Shown here piece after piece: positions 8,456 through 14,315 of a stretch of 14,315 bases of DNA. Under the pieces are notes generated by a model. The model was not told the DNA's origin. It ran no database searches and saw only the letters and a list, made by a program, of their open reading frames with translations. Numbering within the stretch: the stretch's first letter is position 1; every line of letters starts with the position of its first letter. The stretch is from Sulfuricella sp. Lineage in GTDB: Bacteria; Pseudomonadota; Gammaproteobacteria; Burkholderiales; Sulfuricellaceae. The stretch is from positions 1 to 14,315 of the forward strand of contig JAIOJM010000255.1 of the NCBI GenBank assembly GCA_019911785.1. The letters are read 5' to 3'. Position numbers and translations under genes: made by a program.

Positions 8456-8620
8456 GGCAGCCTGTCGGCCTTGAAGAATCGAAGCGAAAATTCGGCTGGG
8501 CGAGGACAGATTTTGCTGGTTTTGCAGGTCAATAGTCGTTCTATTGACCAAAAAAGCGGCGAAATATGGACCGCTCAGGCGGATTTGCAGCCGATTTCCT
8601 TTAAGTCCGACAGGCTGCTA
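8456..8620. mobile_element. MITE-like inverted-repeat element upstream of an uncharacterised gene
   Basis: The ends carry a perfect 12-bp inverted repeat (GCAGCCTGTCGG 8457-8468, CCGACAGGCTGC 8607-8618). It extends imperfectly inward to about 18 of 20 matching positions (GCAGCCTGTCGGCCTTGAAG against GCAGCCTGTCGGACTTAAAG). Inside is a perfect 9-bp hairpin, GGTCAATAG 8527-8535 with CTATTGACC 8541-8549. There is no credible gene within. The form (about 160 bp, terminal inverted repeats, internal palindrome, no coding capacity) fits a small non-autonomous element. I could not find a clean target-site duplication. It lies in the divergent gap between bcp and the 8632 gene. Confidence 0.5.
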
Positions 8621-8631
8621 GGAAGGATACC

Positions 8632-9135
8632 ATGGCAGAAAACCCGGAAAAACCCGTCTTGCTGCATAGGCAATTAAACAGCACAGCAGACTATACGGAA
8701 GCGCTCGATGTCCTGATCGGGCTCGCCCGGCACCGCTTGCGCATTTTCGATTACAACCTGGAAGATGGCGGTTACACCACGTTGCGCCGCTATGACCTGC
8801 TGCGCACCTTTCTGCTGGCCAGCCGCAGCAACCGTCTGGAAATTGTGCTGCATGACATCGACTATCTGACCCGCTTCTGCCCGCGCATACTCGGCCTGCT
8901 CAAGCAATTCAGCCACGCCATCACGATCCAGGAAACCACTCCGCAAGCAAAAGCCATCTACGACCCCTTCACCATCGCCGACGAAGCCTGCTTCTTGCAT
9001 CGCTTCCATTATGACAGCCCACGCGCATTGCTCGCACTCCACGATATTGAGGGCAGCCACGTGCTGATCAAGCGTTTCGAGGAAATCCGGGCAGCGTCGG
9101 CGCCGGCAATTCCAGCAACAATACTGGGACTATAA
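8632..9135 (+). CDS. Uncharacterised protein, possibly phospholipase D-like fold (DUF7931-type)
   Basis: A 167-aa cytoplasmic-looking protein with no signal peptide, membrane segment or cysteine cluster. Visible conserved-looking blocks are LRIFDYNLEDGGY at about 36-48, LLRTFLLASRSNRLEIVLHD at about 55-74, an H-x-I-x-I-Q-E-T block near 98-105, and IADEACFLHRFHYDSPRA at about 120-137. The pattern of strands after an opening His-rich region and the IADEACFLHRF block recall a degenerate phospholipase D-like half domain lacking a full HxK motif. I associate this with the betaproteobacterial DUF7931 group, but from memory only. A strong Shine-Dalgarno AGGAAGG sits 5 nt before the ATG, so it is very likely expressed. 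It has no obvious operon partner, and its promoter would have to lie inside or beyond the inverted-repeat element upstream. Confidence 0.8.
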   Translation: MAENPEKPVLLHRQLNSTADYTEALDVLIGLARHRLRIFDYNLEDGGYTTLRRYDLLRTFLLASRSNRLEIVLHDIDYLTRFCPRILGLLKQFSHAITIQETTPQAKAIYDPFTIADEACFLHRFHYDSPRALLALHDIEGSHVLIKRFEEIRAASAPAIPATILGL

Positions 9136-9310
9136 ATTGATTCGATTCGGCATGATGATGCCATGCGCAAGTCTTGCAAGAATGCCGAACCGCCCGGAAA
9201 CAACTGGCAAAATTAATTATTAGCAAGAATACATAATAAGACACTAGAATTATTCAACAAACCTGCTAAAATCTCGCAGTCGGTTGGACATCGTTGATGT
9301 GGAAGCCGAT
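9136..9310. other. Gap after the uncharacterised gene, weak dyad only
   Basis: No gene is seen. An 8-bp inverted repeat, TTCGGCAT 9146-9153 and ATGCCGAA 9182-9189, starts 10 nt after the stop codon and encloses short palindromes, but no T-run follows. It might be a weak transcription end for the 8632 gene. The remainder is AT-rich leader DNA of the lipoprotein gene. Confidence 0.35.
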
Positions 9311-9339
9311 TTGCATCAATGGTATTTAAATAGTAATAA
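9311..9339 (+). promoter_or_regulatory. Candidate sigma-70 promoter of the lipoprotein gene
   Basis: TTGCAT at 9311-9316, then exactly 17 nt, then TAATAA at 9334-9339, in an AT-rich stretch about 54 nt before the lipoprotein start codon. Four of six bases match the consensus in each hexamer. Other AT-rich -10-like words are nearby, so the exact hexamers are uncertain. Confidence 0.4.
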
Positions 9340-9392
9340 TAAATAGCATTTAGTCAAATCTTAAAACCCAAGTTTTTATAAGGAAACAATAA

Positions 9393-9626
9393 ATGAAACA
9401 TTCCGTCCTGCTCGCCGCCCTGCTGGCCCTGACCTTGACCGCTTGCGGCAAAAAAGAAGAAGCTCCTGCTCCTGCTCCTGCTGAAGCCCCTAAAGTCGAA
9501 GCGCCTGTTGCTGCTCCTGCTCCTGCCGCTCCTGCTGCTGACGCTGCTGCCCCAGCCGCTGCTCCTGCTGCTGACGCTGCTGCCCCAGCCGCTGCTCCTG
9601 CTGCTCCTGCTGCTCCTGCCAAGTAA
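9393..9626 (+). CDS. Small Ala/Pro-rich lipoprotein with tandem repeats
   Basis: A 77-aa predicted lipoprotein. MKHSVLLAALLALTLTAC is a short signal peptide ending in lipobox LTAC with the lipidated cysteine at position 18. The mature part starts GKKEEAPAPAP and is almost only Ala and Pro with occasional Asp, Val, Lys and Glu: a flexible, extended, low-complexity chain ending in Lys. The 11-residue unit APAADAAAPAA occurs twice, encoded by two identical 33-nt copies (9528-9560 and 9561-9593). Residues after the lipid anchor (Gly-Lys) do not show the Asp+2 inner-membrane retention signal, so outer-membrane sorting is possible. AAGGA lies about 9 nt before the ATG. The function is unknown; the composition suggests a periplasmic spacer-like or surface lipoprotein. 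It ends just before a strong terminator. Confidence 0.85.
   Translation: MKHSVLLAALLALTLTACGKKEEAPAPAPAEAPKVEAPVAAPAPAAPAADAAAPAAAPAADAAAPAAAPAAPAAPAK
9528..9593 (+). repeat. Perfect 33-nt tandem duplication within the lipoprotein gene
   Basis: Two identical, in-frame 33-nt copies at 9528-9560 and 9561-9593, followed by a partial third copy (first 12 nt, 9594-9605). Being a multiple of 3, gain or loss of a unit would keep the frame and change only protein length. Confidence 0.9.
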
Positions 9627-9641
9627 GCTTCGCAGTTCAGC

Positions 9642-9672
9642 AAAAAAAGCCGGCCTACGGGCCGGCTTTTTT
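9642..9672. terminator. Strong bidirectional intrinsic terminator
   Basis: A 7-bp GC stem, GCCGGCC (9649-9655) and GGCCGGC (9660-9666), with a TACG loop. It is flanked by seven A on the left (9642-9648) and six T on the right (9667-9672), which extend the stem and give a U-tract on either strand. It lies between the convergent lipoprotein gene (+) and metallo-beta-lactamase gene (-), serving both. Confidence 0.92.
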
Positions 9673-9703
9673 CTTGTACCTCTGGGCAATGCCCAATCTG
9701 CCA

Positions 9704-10468
9704 CTAAAGAATCTGGCGCCAACCAAACCCATCCCGTTGATCGGCCACCCCGATCCATTCCGGCTCACAATTTAAAACACCACTCAGTGCGGCCCGGGCA
9801 AGCTCCGGCGTATTGTTCTTTTCGCTAAGATGCGCCGCAATCAGGTGTTGCAACTTGCTGCTGTCCAGGCTCGCCAGCAACCTGGCCGCCATGCCGTTAT
9901 CAAGATGGCCGAAACGGCCCGCAACCCGTTGCTTCAGCATGGGCGGATAGGATCCTTCGCGCAGCATGTCGGGATCATGATTGCATTCCAGCACCAGAGC
10001 ATCGCAGCCACTCAAAATGGCTTCGATATGTGGCGTGGATCCGCCGGTGTCGGTCAGCACGCCCAATCTCCGGCTGCCGCAGCTAAAGGCATACTGCACC
10101 GGCTCGCGAGCGTCATGAGGAACGGGGAAGGGCTGCACCTCGATCTCGCCTGCCTGAAATGCACTGTGGCCATCAATCAGGCGAATATCGGGCAGGGTTT
10201 GCGCAAGGGCATGGTTGGTGAAAGTGCCGTGGGTCAGCCACACCGGCAACTCATATCGGCGCGCGAGTCTGACTGCACCGCCGATATGGTCGGCATGTTC
10301 GTGAGTGATGAGGATGCCGGCAAGGTCTTCGGGCTGCAAGTCGAGGCGCGATAGCCGAGCAACCGTTTCCCGGATGCCGAAACCGCAGTCGAGAAGCAAG
10401 CGGGTTTGCTTGACCTCGACCACCAGTGCATTGCCCCGGCTGCCACTACCCAGGGAAGCGAAACGCAT
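9704..10468 (-). CDS. Metallo-beta-lactamase fold hydrolase, YycJ/WalJ-like
   Basis: A 254-aa MBL-fold protein without signal peptide, thus cytoplasmic. The zinc-binding motif is intact: THEHADH (His56, His58, Asp60, His61), then His118 in PVPHDA, Asp140 in VLTDTGG and His213 in AAHLSEKNNT. The opening MRFASLGSGSRGNALVVEV and the segment TDTGGSTPHIEAILSGCDAL are typical of the YycJ group, linked in Firmicutes to DNA processing and cell-wall signalling. The proteobacterial role is not established, so nuclease or other phosphodiesterase activity is only a family-level guess. GAGG lies 7 nt before the ATG. It follows bamC after a 17-nt gap and closes the dapA-bamC cluster. Confidence 0.9.
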   Translation of the reverse strand: MRFASLGSGSRGNALVVEVKQTRLLLDCGFGIRETVARLSRLDLQPEDLAGILITHEHADHIGGAVRLARRYELPVWLTHGTFTNHALAQTLPDIRLIDGHSAFQAGEIEVQPFPVPHDAREPVQYAFSCGSRRLGVLTDTGGSTPHIEAILSGCDALVLECNHDPDMLREGSYPPMLKQRVAGRFGHLDNGMAARLLASLDSSKLQHLIAAHLSEKNNTPELARAALSGVLNCEPEWIGVADQRDGFGWRQIL

Positions 10469-10485
10469 TGACGCGCCTCGTCGTG

Positions 10486-11631
10486 TTATTTCAACTGCTC
10501 TAACAGCAGGTTAAGAATTCTGGCCGCTGTCTCGGAGTTTTCGACCGCACCGTCCTTGTTCAAAACATTGACCGCACTACCCTCGCTCGTGGCCATAACC
10601 TGAATACGGTACTGCTCCAGCTTGTCCTGGTTTTTGCCATCGCCTTTCCAGAAGGCCAGCTTGGACATGAAACCCTTTTCTTCCTTCTTGCCATCCATCT
10701 CGGGGTCAACATAGCGAACGAAATAGAGCCCCTTGGAGCGGTCGCGGTCAACCACGGTAAAACCGACCCGGTCAAGAGCCAGTCCGACGCGACGCCAGGC
10801 GCGATCAAAAGTATCGTTCAGCGCGAGGCTGCCGGCACCTTCCTGAGTGCGCATCACCCTGGCCCGCTCGCGCTTGCCATCCGCCGCCACCATGGACTGG
10901 GAACGCACTTCCTCGACCCCGAAGCGCACCATCAAGCGACGCAACATGTCGGCCTCGAGTTCCGGGTCGGCCGGGCGCGGCTGCCACACTGTCCGGTTGC
11001 CGCCATCGCCACCTTCGATCACTTCATACATGCCGCGGTGGCTGATATAGATTTCCGCAGTACCCTGCTCCGCACCGCGTTCCAGCCGGGTGCGGAATTT
11101 ATCGCGTTCGGCGGTGGAATAGAGTCCATCCATGACTTTGCTCAACACGCTGCGGATCGCATCCTGGGGAATCTTGGCGCGGTTTTCCGCCCAGTCGGTT
11201 TCCATCACGCCGGATTCCGGCACTTCCAATTTTATGAGGAAACCATTTTCCTGCCAGAACTCCTTGACCACCGGCCATACCTGCTCCGGGGTGGCATTCA
11301 CCACCAGCCAGCGTTGCGAGCCCGCACGTTCCACCCTGACTTTGTCCTGAGATGGCAGCAGATTGGATGTCGCCGTTGCAGTCTGTGGCTGCCCCGCCCT
11401 TTCCTTGTTGTATACAGAGAACATGGCGCTGCCCTGCGGGCTGACATCGGGCACGGCAAAACGGTTGTCCGCCGTCGGCGAAGTCAGGTCGGGAGGAATT
11501 TCCAGCGGCGGCAACTTGCCTGCCGACTTGTAGTCAATCTTCTTGCCTTCCAGCAAGGACGTCGAACCGCAACCCGCCATTAGCGCGACTGCTGTTATCA
11601 CCACAAATGAAGACAAGAACCTGTTATTCAT
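10486..11631 (-). CDS. bamC: Outer-membrane assembly lipoprotein BamC
   Basis: Accessory lipoprotein of the BAM complex that inserts beta-barrel proteins into the outer membrane. Counting from the ATG at 11629-11631 it has 381 aa; an in-frame GTG two codons upstream is less likely because AAGG lies 5 nt before this ATG. The signal peptide ends with lipobox LMAGC (Cys21). The unstructured N-terminal segment (KLPPLEIPPDLTSPTADNRF) contains the stretch that in E. coli binds BamD. Two helix-grip domains follow: one around WLVVNATPEQVWPVVKEFWQENGF and one around FDRAWRRVGLALDRVGFTVVDRD. Coding starts 16 nt after dapA ends; the dapA-bamC (dapA-nlpB) pairing is conserved also in E. coli. Longer than E. 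coli BamC (344 aa), mainly in linker regions. Confidence 0.95.
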   Translation of the reverse strand: MNNRFLSSFVVITAVALMAGCGSTSLLEGKKIDYKSAGKLPPLEIPPDLTSPTADNRFAVPDVSPQGSAMFSVYNKERAGQPQTATATSNLLPSQDKVRVERAGSQRWLVVNATPEQVWPVVKEFWQENGFLIKLEVPESGVMETDWAENRAKIPQDAIRSVLSKVMDGLYSTAERDKFRTRLERGAEQGTAEIYISHRGMYEVIEGGDGGNRTVWQPRPADPELEADMLRRLMVRFGVEEVRSQSMVAADGKRERARVMRTQEGAGSLALNDTFDRAWRRVGLALDRVGFTVVDRDRSKGLYFVRYVDPEMDGKKEEKGFMSKLAFWKGDGKNQDKLEQYRIQVMATSEGSAVNVLNKDGAVENSETAARILNLLLEQLK

Positions 11632-11647
11632 ACACACCTTAAATAAT

Positions 11648-12526
11648 TTATTGCAGCACGCCGGCCTGGCGCATCGCCTGTTTCAAAACTTCGTGATGAA
11701 TCGCAGAAAGCGGGGTCAACGGCAGACGAATGCCCTCGCCTATCAATCCCATCTGCGCCACAACCCATTTAACCGGAATCGGATTGGCTTCGACAAACAG
11801 CTTCTGATGCAGACCCAGCAATTTGTTATTGATGGCGCGTGCGGCAGCCAGATCACCCCTGAATGCCGCCTCGCACATTTCATGCATCAAACGGGGGGCC
11901 ACGTTGCTGGTCACCGAGATCACGCCATGACCACCGAGCAGCATCAATGCCAGGCCGCTGCCATCATCACCGCTGTATACGGCGAAATCCTGCGGTGCGC
12001 GCAGCAACAGGTCGCTGCCGCGCTCGATATTGCCGGTAGCATCCTTGATGCCGACGATGTTGGGAATCTGCGCCAGCCGCAACGCCGTGTCGTTCACCAG
12101 ATCGCAAGCGGTGCGGCCCGGCACGTTGTAAAGAATCTGCGGGATGTCCACCGCCTCGGCAATCGCCTTGAAGTGGCGATACAATCCTTCCTGAGTGGGC
12201 TTGTTGTAGTACGGCGTAACCGACAGACTGTAGCCCGCGCCGGCTGCCTTGGCACAGGTCGTCAGCTCGATCGCTTCGCTGGTTGAGTTGGCGCCGGTTC
12301 CGGCAATCACCGGAATGCGCCCGGCCACCTGATCCACCACGGTGCGGATCAGCAGGCAATGCTCATCGAAATTCACCGTCGGGGATTCGCCTGTGGTGCC
12401 AACGACGACAATGCCGTCGGTCCCTTCCGCCAGGTGGAAATCCACCAGCGCACGCAAACGATCCAGATCCAGACTGCCATCATCGTGCATCGGCGTAACG
12501 ATCGCGACCAGACTGCCTTTAAGCAT
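11648..12526 (-). CDS. dapA: 4-hydroxy-tetrahydrodipicolinate synthase
   Basis: Class I aldolase-type TIM barrel that condenses pyruvate with aspartate semialdehyde, the first committed step to diaminopimelate and lysine. With the start at the ATG at 12524-12526 it has 292 aa and matches E. coli numbering exactly: Thr44-Thr45 in GTTGESPT, Tyr133 and Arg138 in YNVPGRT, and the Schiff-base Lys161 in GIKDATG. An alternative start five codons upstream (12541) would add MWKKF, not seen in the family. The ribosome binding site is weak (GGAAAA). It heads the dapA-bamC-MBL cluster; the 271-bp palindromic element ends 21 nt before its start codon. Confidence 0.97.
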   Translation of the reverse strand: MLKGSLVAIVTPMHDDGSLDLDRLRALVDFHLAEGTDGIVVVGTTGESPTVNFDEHCLLIRTVVDQVAGRIPVIAGTGANSTSEAIELTTCAKAAGAGYSLSVTPYYNKPTQEGLYRHFKAIAEAVDIPQILYNVPGRTACDLVNDTALRLAQIPNIVGIKDATGNIERGSDLLLRAPQDFAVYSGDDGSGLALMLLGGHGVISVTSNVAPRLMHEMCEAAFRGDLAAARAINNKLLGLHQKLFVEANPIPVKWVVAQMGLIGEGIRLPLTPLSAIHHEVLKQAMRQAGVLQ

Positions 12527-12546
12527 GAATTTTTTCCACAAAAATT

Positions 12547-12817
12547 TTAGGGCTCGTTAATGGCTAAGTTGGGCATACGCTGGGGCTGATTGGGGTGCAG
12601 TCCTAGGCGCGAGACGCGCCGTTGTGCATTCACAACAAGCGGCTCGCAACACCGGAATGCACCCCAATCAGCCCCAGCCCGAAGGGTTGCTGCGTATTCG
12701 GGCGTCTGCGGCGTTGCAAGGCTTGCGAATGGAACAACCATTCGCCGCGCCTCGCGCCTTGCATCCATCCCGAATACGCAGCAACGTATGTCCAACTTAG
12801 CCATTAACGAGCCCTAA
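12547..12817. mobile_element. 271-bp palindromic element able to fold as a three-way junction
   Basis: Outer arms 12547-12579 and 12785-12817 are inverted repeats matching at 32 of 33 positions. They enclose two further palindromes: a perfect 21-bp stem (12579-12599 with 12658-12678) and a perfect 16-bp stem (12687-12702 with 12769-12784). Only about 9 nt (12678-12686) lie unpaired at the junction. Each inner arm has nested hairpins: GGCGCG/CGCGCC (12606-12620) and GTTGTG/CACAAC (12621-12636) in the first; GCGAATGG/CCATTCGC (12725-12745) and TGCAAGGC/GCCTTGCA (12715-12763) in the second. The ends read TTAGGGCTC and GAGCCCTAA, so a TA flanks each GGGCTC end, compatible with a TA target duplication as in IS630/mariner-derived MITEs. 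It has no credible gene. Structure is seen; mobility is inferred. Confidence 0.65.
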
Positions 12818-12848
12818 GTTTACCCGAATATCAGGTTGCGCGAAATGC

Positions 12849-14315
12849 TCAATCCGCTTCGCGCTCAATCGAACAGCACTGCTTCTCGACAGAACCGCTA
12901 TCGGCAAGCAGAACCTGCCCGGTAACCGGGTTGGGACGAAAAACGGTACAGCCCTTCAGACCCATGTCATAGGCCTTTTCATAAATCGAGCGAAATGCTT
13001 CGAAGTCAAATTCAACCGGCACGTTGATGGTTTTGGAAATGGCGTTATCGACATGAGCCTGAAGCGCAGCCTGCATCCGGATGTGCGCTTCCGGCGTAAT
13101 TTCACCGACACGAACGAAGGCTGTAGGCAACGAGGCCTCTTCACCATGTTGCAGATGAAACTGGCGACAGGCATAGTCGTCCACTCGCATCTCGCTAAAG
13201 CCGCCATCAGCCTCGCGGATGCGCCGCGTGTACCCCCAATCGAAAATCGGCTCGAGTCCGCTGGAAACATTGTTCGCCAACAAGCTGATGGTTCCGGTCG
13301 GTGCGATAGCGGTCAGATGGCTGTTGCGCAAACCGTGAAGCTTGATCCCCTGCACGATGTCCTCGGGCAGGGAGCGAATGAATTCACCCGCCAGGTAGGG
13401 GTCGGCCCGGAATGCCGGAAACGCCCCCCTCTCACGCGCCAGTTCGATCGATGCCCGGTACGCACTGTGGCAGATCGCCTGCATCACCTTCTCGCCCAGC
13501 GCAAAGGATTCCGGACTGCCATAGCGTATCCCGAGCATCGCCAGGGCATCGGCCAGGCCGGTAAGGCCGAGCCCGACCCGCCGCGATGCGCGCGCGGTGT
13601 CCGCCTGCTTTTGCAGCGGAAAACGGGAAAGGTCGTAGACATTGTCGAGCAGGCGCACAGCCGTCGCCACGGTCGTCGCAATTCCTTCCAGATCCAGATC
13701 GCCATCAACGCTGAAGGGATGCCGGACGAATTGCGTCAGGTTGATCGCGCCCAGATTGCAGGCACCATAGTGCGGCAGGGGGATTTCGCCGCAGGGATTG
13801 GTGGCGCTGATCTGTTCGCAGTACCACAGGTTGTTCATGCGGTTGACACGGTCGATAAAGATCACGCCGGGCTCGGCGTAATCATAGGCTGCCCGCATGA
13901 TCTTGTCCCACAGCGCCCGCGCTCCGACACGACGCAGCACCCTGCAACGGCGCGGCGTGCTGCTGCCTGACCACGCCCGTTCCACCACCTCCCCGGTAGA
14001 TTCACCCCCGGAGAGCGGAAACACCAGCGGCCAGTCGGCATCCGCCCGCACCGCGCGCATGAAATCGTCCGTCACCAGCACCGACAAATTGAAATGCCGC
14101 AGCGCACCGGGGTCACGTTTTGCCGCGATGAAAATCTCGATGTCCGGGTGGTCGCAGCGCAGCGTCGCCATCATCGCGCCACGGCGCGCACCGGTGGAAA
14201 GAATGGTGGCGCACATGCTGTCCCAGATGCGCATGAACGAGACCGGCCCGGAAGCGGTGACTCCGACGCCACGGGCCGGTTCGCCGCTCGGCCGCAGGGT
14301 GGAGAAATCATAGCC
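12849..14315 (-). CDS. nrdJ: Adenosylcobalamin-dependent ribonucleotide reductase, C-terminal part
   Basis: Class II ribonucleotide reductase that makes deoxyribonucleotides under both oxic and anoxic conditions using a B12-derived radical. The frame stays open through the right edge; residues before the first in-window ATG (GYDFSTLRPSGEP through ASGPVSF) are conserved family sequence, so the true start lies outside the window. Visible motifs are RRGAMMATLRCDHPDI, the catalytic loop ATNPCGEIPLP (radical Cys codon 13791-13793, with Asn and Glu two residues either side), APTGTISLLANNVSSGLEPIF, and GLKGCTVFRPNP near the end. The last residues EKQCCSIEREAD carry the C-terminal cysteine pair that re-reduces the active site. 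Over 480 codons are present of an expected 700 or more. It is upstream of dapA on the same strand, but separated by the palindromic element. Confidence 0.95.
   Translation of the reverse strand, partial: GYDFSTLRPSGEPARGVGVTASGPVSFMRIWDSMCATILSTGARRGAMMATLRCDHPDIEIFIAAKRDPGALRHFNLSVLVTDDFMRAVRADADWPLVFPLSGGESTGEVVERAWSGSSTPRRCRVLRRVGARALWDKIMRAAYDYAEPGVIFIDRVNRMNNLWYCEQISATNPCGEIPLPHYGACNLGAINLTQFVRHPFSVDGDLDLEGIATTVATAVRLLDNVYDLSRFPLQKQADTARASRRVGLGLTGLADALAMLGIRYGSPESFALGEKVMQAICHSAYRASIELARERGAFPAFRADPYLAGEFIRSLPEDIVQGIKLHGLRNSHLTAIAPTGTISLLANNVSSGLEPIFDWGYTRRIREADGGFSEMRVDDYACRQFHLQHGEEASLPTAFVRVGEITPEAHIRMQAALQAHVDNAISKTINVPVEFDFEAFRSIYEKAYDMGLKGCTVFRPNPVTGQVLLADSGSVEKQCCSIEREAD

Noticed and set aside
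8471..8677. 68-codon plus-strand frame before the 8632 gene
   Set aside because: It reads through the inverted-repeat element, overlaps the start of the better-supported 8632 gene in another frame, and lacks a ribosome binding site.
12547..12817. Possible lysine riboswitch or T-box leader for dapA
   Set aside because: The whole structure is a near-perfect symmetric inverted repeat, unlike the asymmetric conserved core of those leaders. It also has no terminator or T-box motif before dapA.
12547..12817. Short open frames of 60-85 codons within the palindromic element
   Set aside because: They read the two arms of the same inverted repeat on both strands (both end in LAINEP), showing that they are repeat translations and not genes.
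1..14315. Search for a new defence, secretion or biosynthetic system
   Set aside because: All recognised genes are housekeeping, and neither the one uncharacterised gene nor the lipoprotein gene has operon partners. No multi-gene novel system is supported.

Overview
The window reads as ordinary chromosomal sequence of a betaproteobacterium. This rests on the gene set and arrangement: divergent trmJ/suhB, dapA-bamC followed by a metallo-beta-lactamase gene, a betaproteobacterial-type MutS, and a B12-dependent ribonucleotide reductase. A member of Nitrosomonadales (Sulfuricella/Gallionella-like) is my best guess, but it is an inference from memory of gene content and not a search result. Coding DNA is GC-rich; intergenic regions are clearly AT-richer and hold most of the unusual structure.

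Layout. At 1-46 there is a minus-strand promoter with an IscR-like dyad that points out of the left edge. trmJ (53-787, -) and suhB (858-1652, +) diverge. suhB converges on glgP (1687-4212, -), an alpha-glucan phosphorylase. Just upstream of glgP is a short chimeric relic (4252-4470, -): its first part resembles a DUF883/ElaB protein and its end resembles acetate kinase. mutS (4713-7283, +) follows after an AT-rich gap. Between mutS and the convergent bcp-slyD operon (8373-7422, -) lies an eight-copy CACGAAT inverted-repeat element. A MITE-like inverted-repeat element (8456-8620) ends at the ribosome binding site of an uncharacterised gene (8632-9135, +). Next comes a small Ala/Pro-rich lipoprotein gene (9393-9626, +) with a 33-nt tandem repeat. 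It ends at a strong bidirectional terminator shared with the minus-strand cluster dapA-bamC-MBL (12526 down to 9704). A 271-bp element that can fold as a three-way junction (12547-12817) separates dapA from nrdJ (12849 to the right edge, -, 5' end outside the window).

Functions. Most genes are housekeeping: tRNA wobble-region methylation (TrmJ), an inositol-phosphatase-family protein (SuhB), glycogen breakdown (GlgP), mismatch repair (MutS), peroxide defence and protein folding (Bcp, SlyD), lysine/peptidoglycan precursor synthesis (DapA), outer-membrane protein assembly (BamC) and dNTP synthesis (NrdJ). I see no new multi-gene system, phage, CRISPR array, rRNA or tRNA. The items worth a second look are the two mobile-like palindromic elements, the CACGAAT repeat, the DUF883/ackA relic and the IscR-like promoter.
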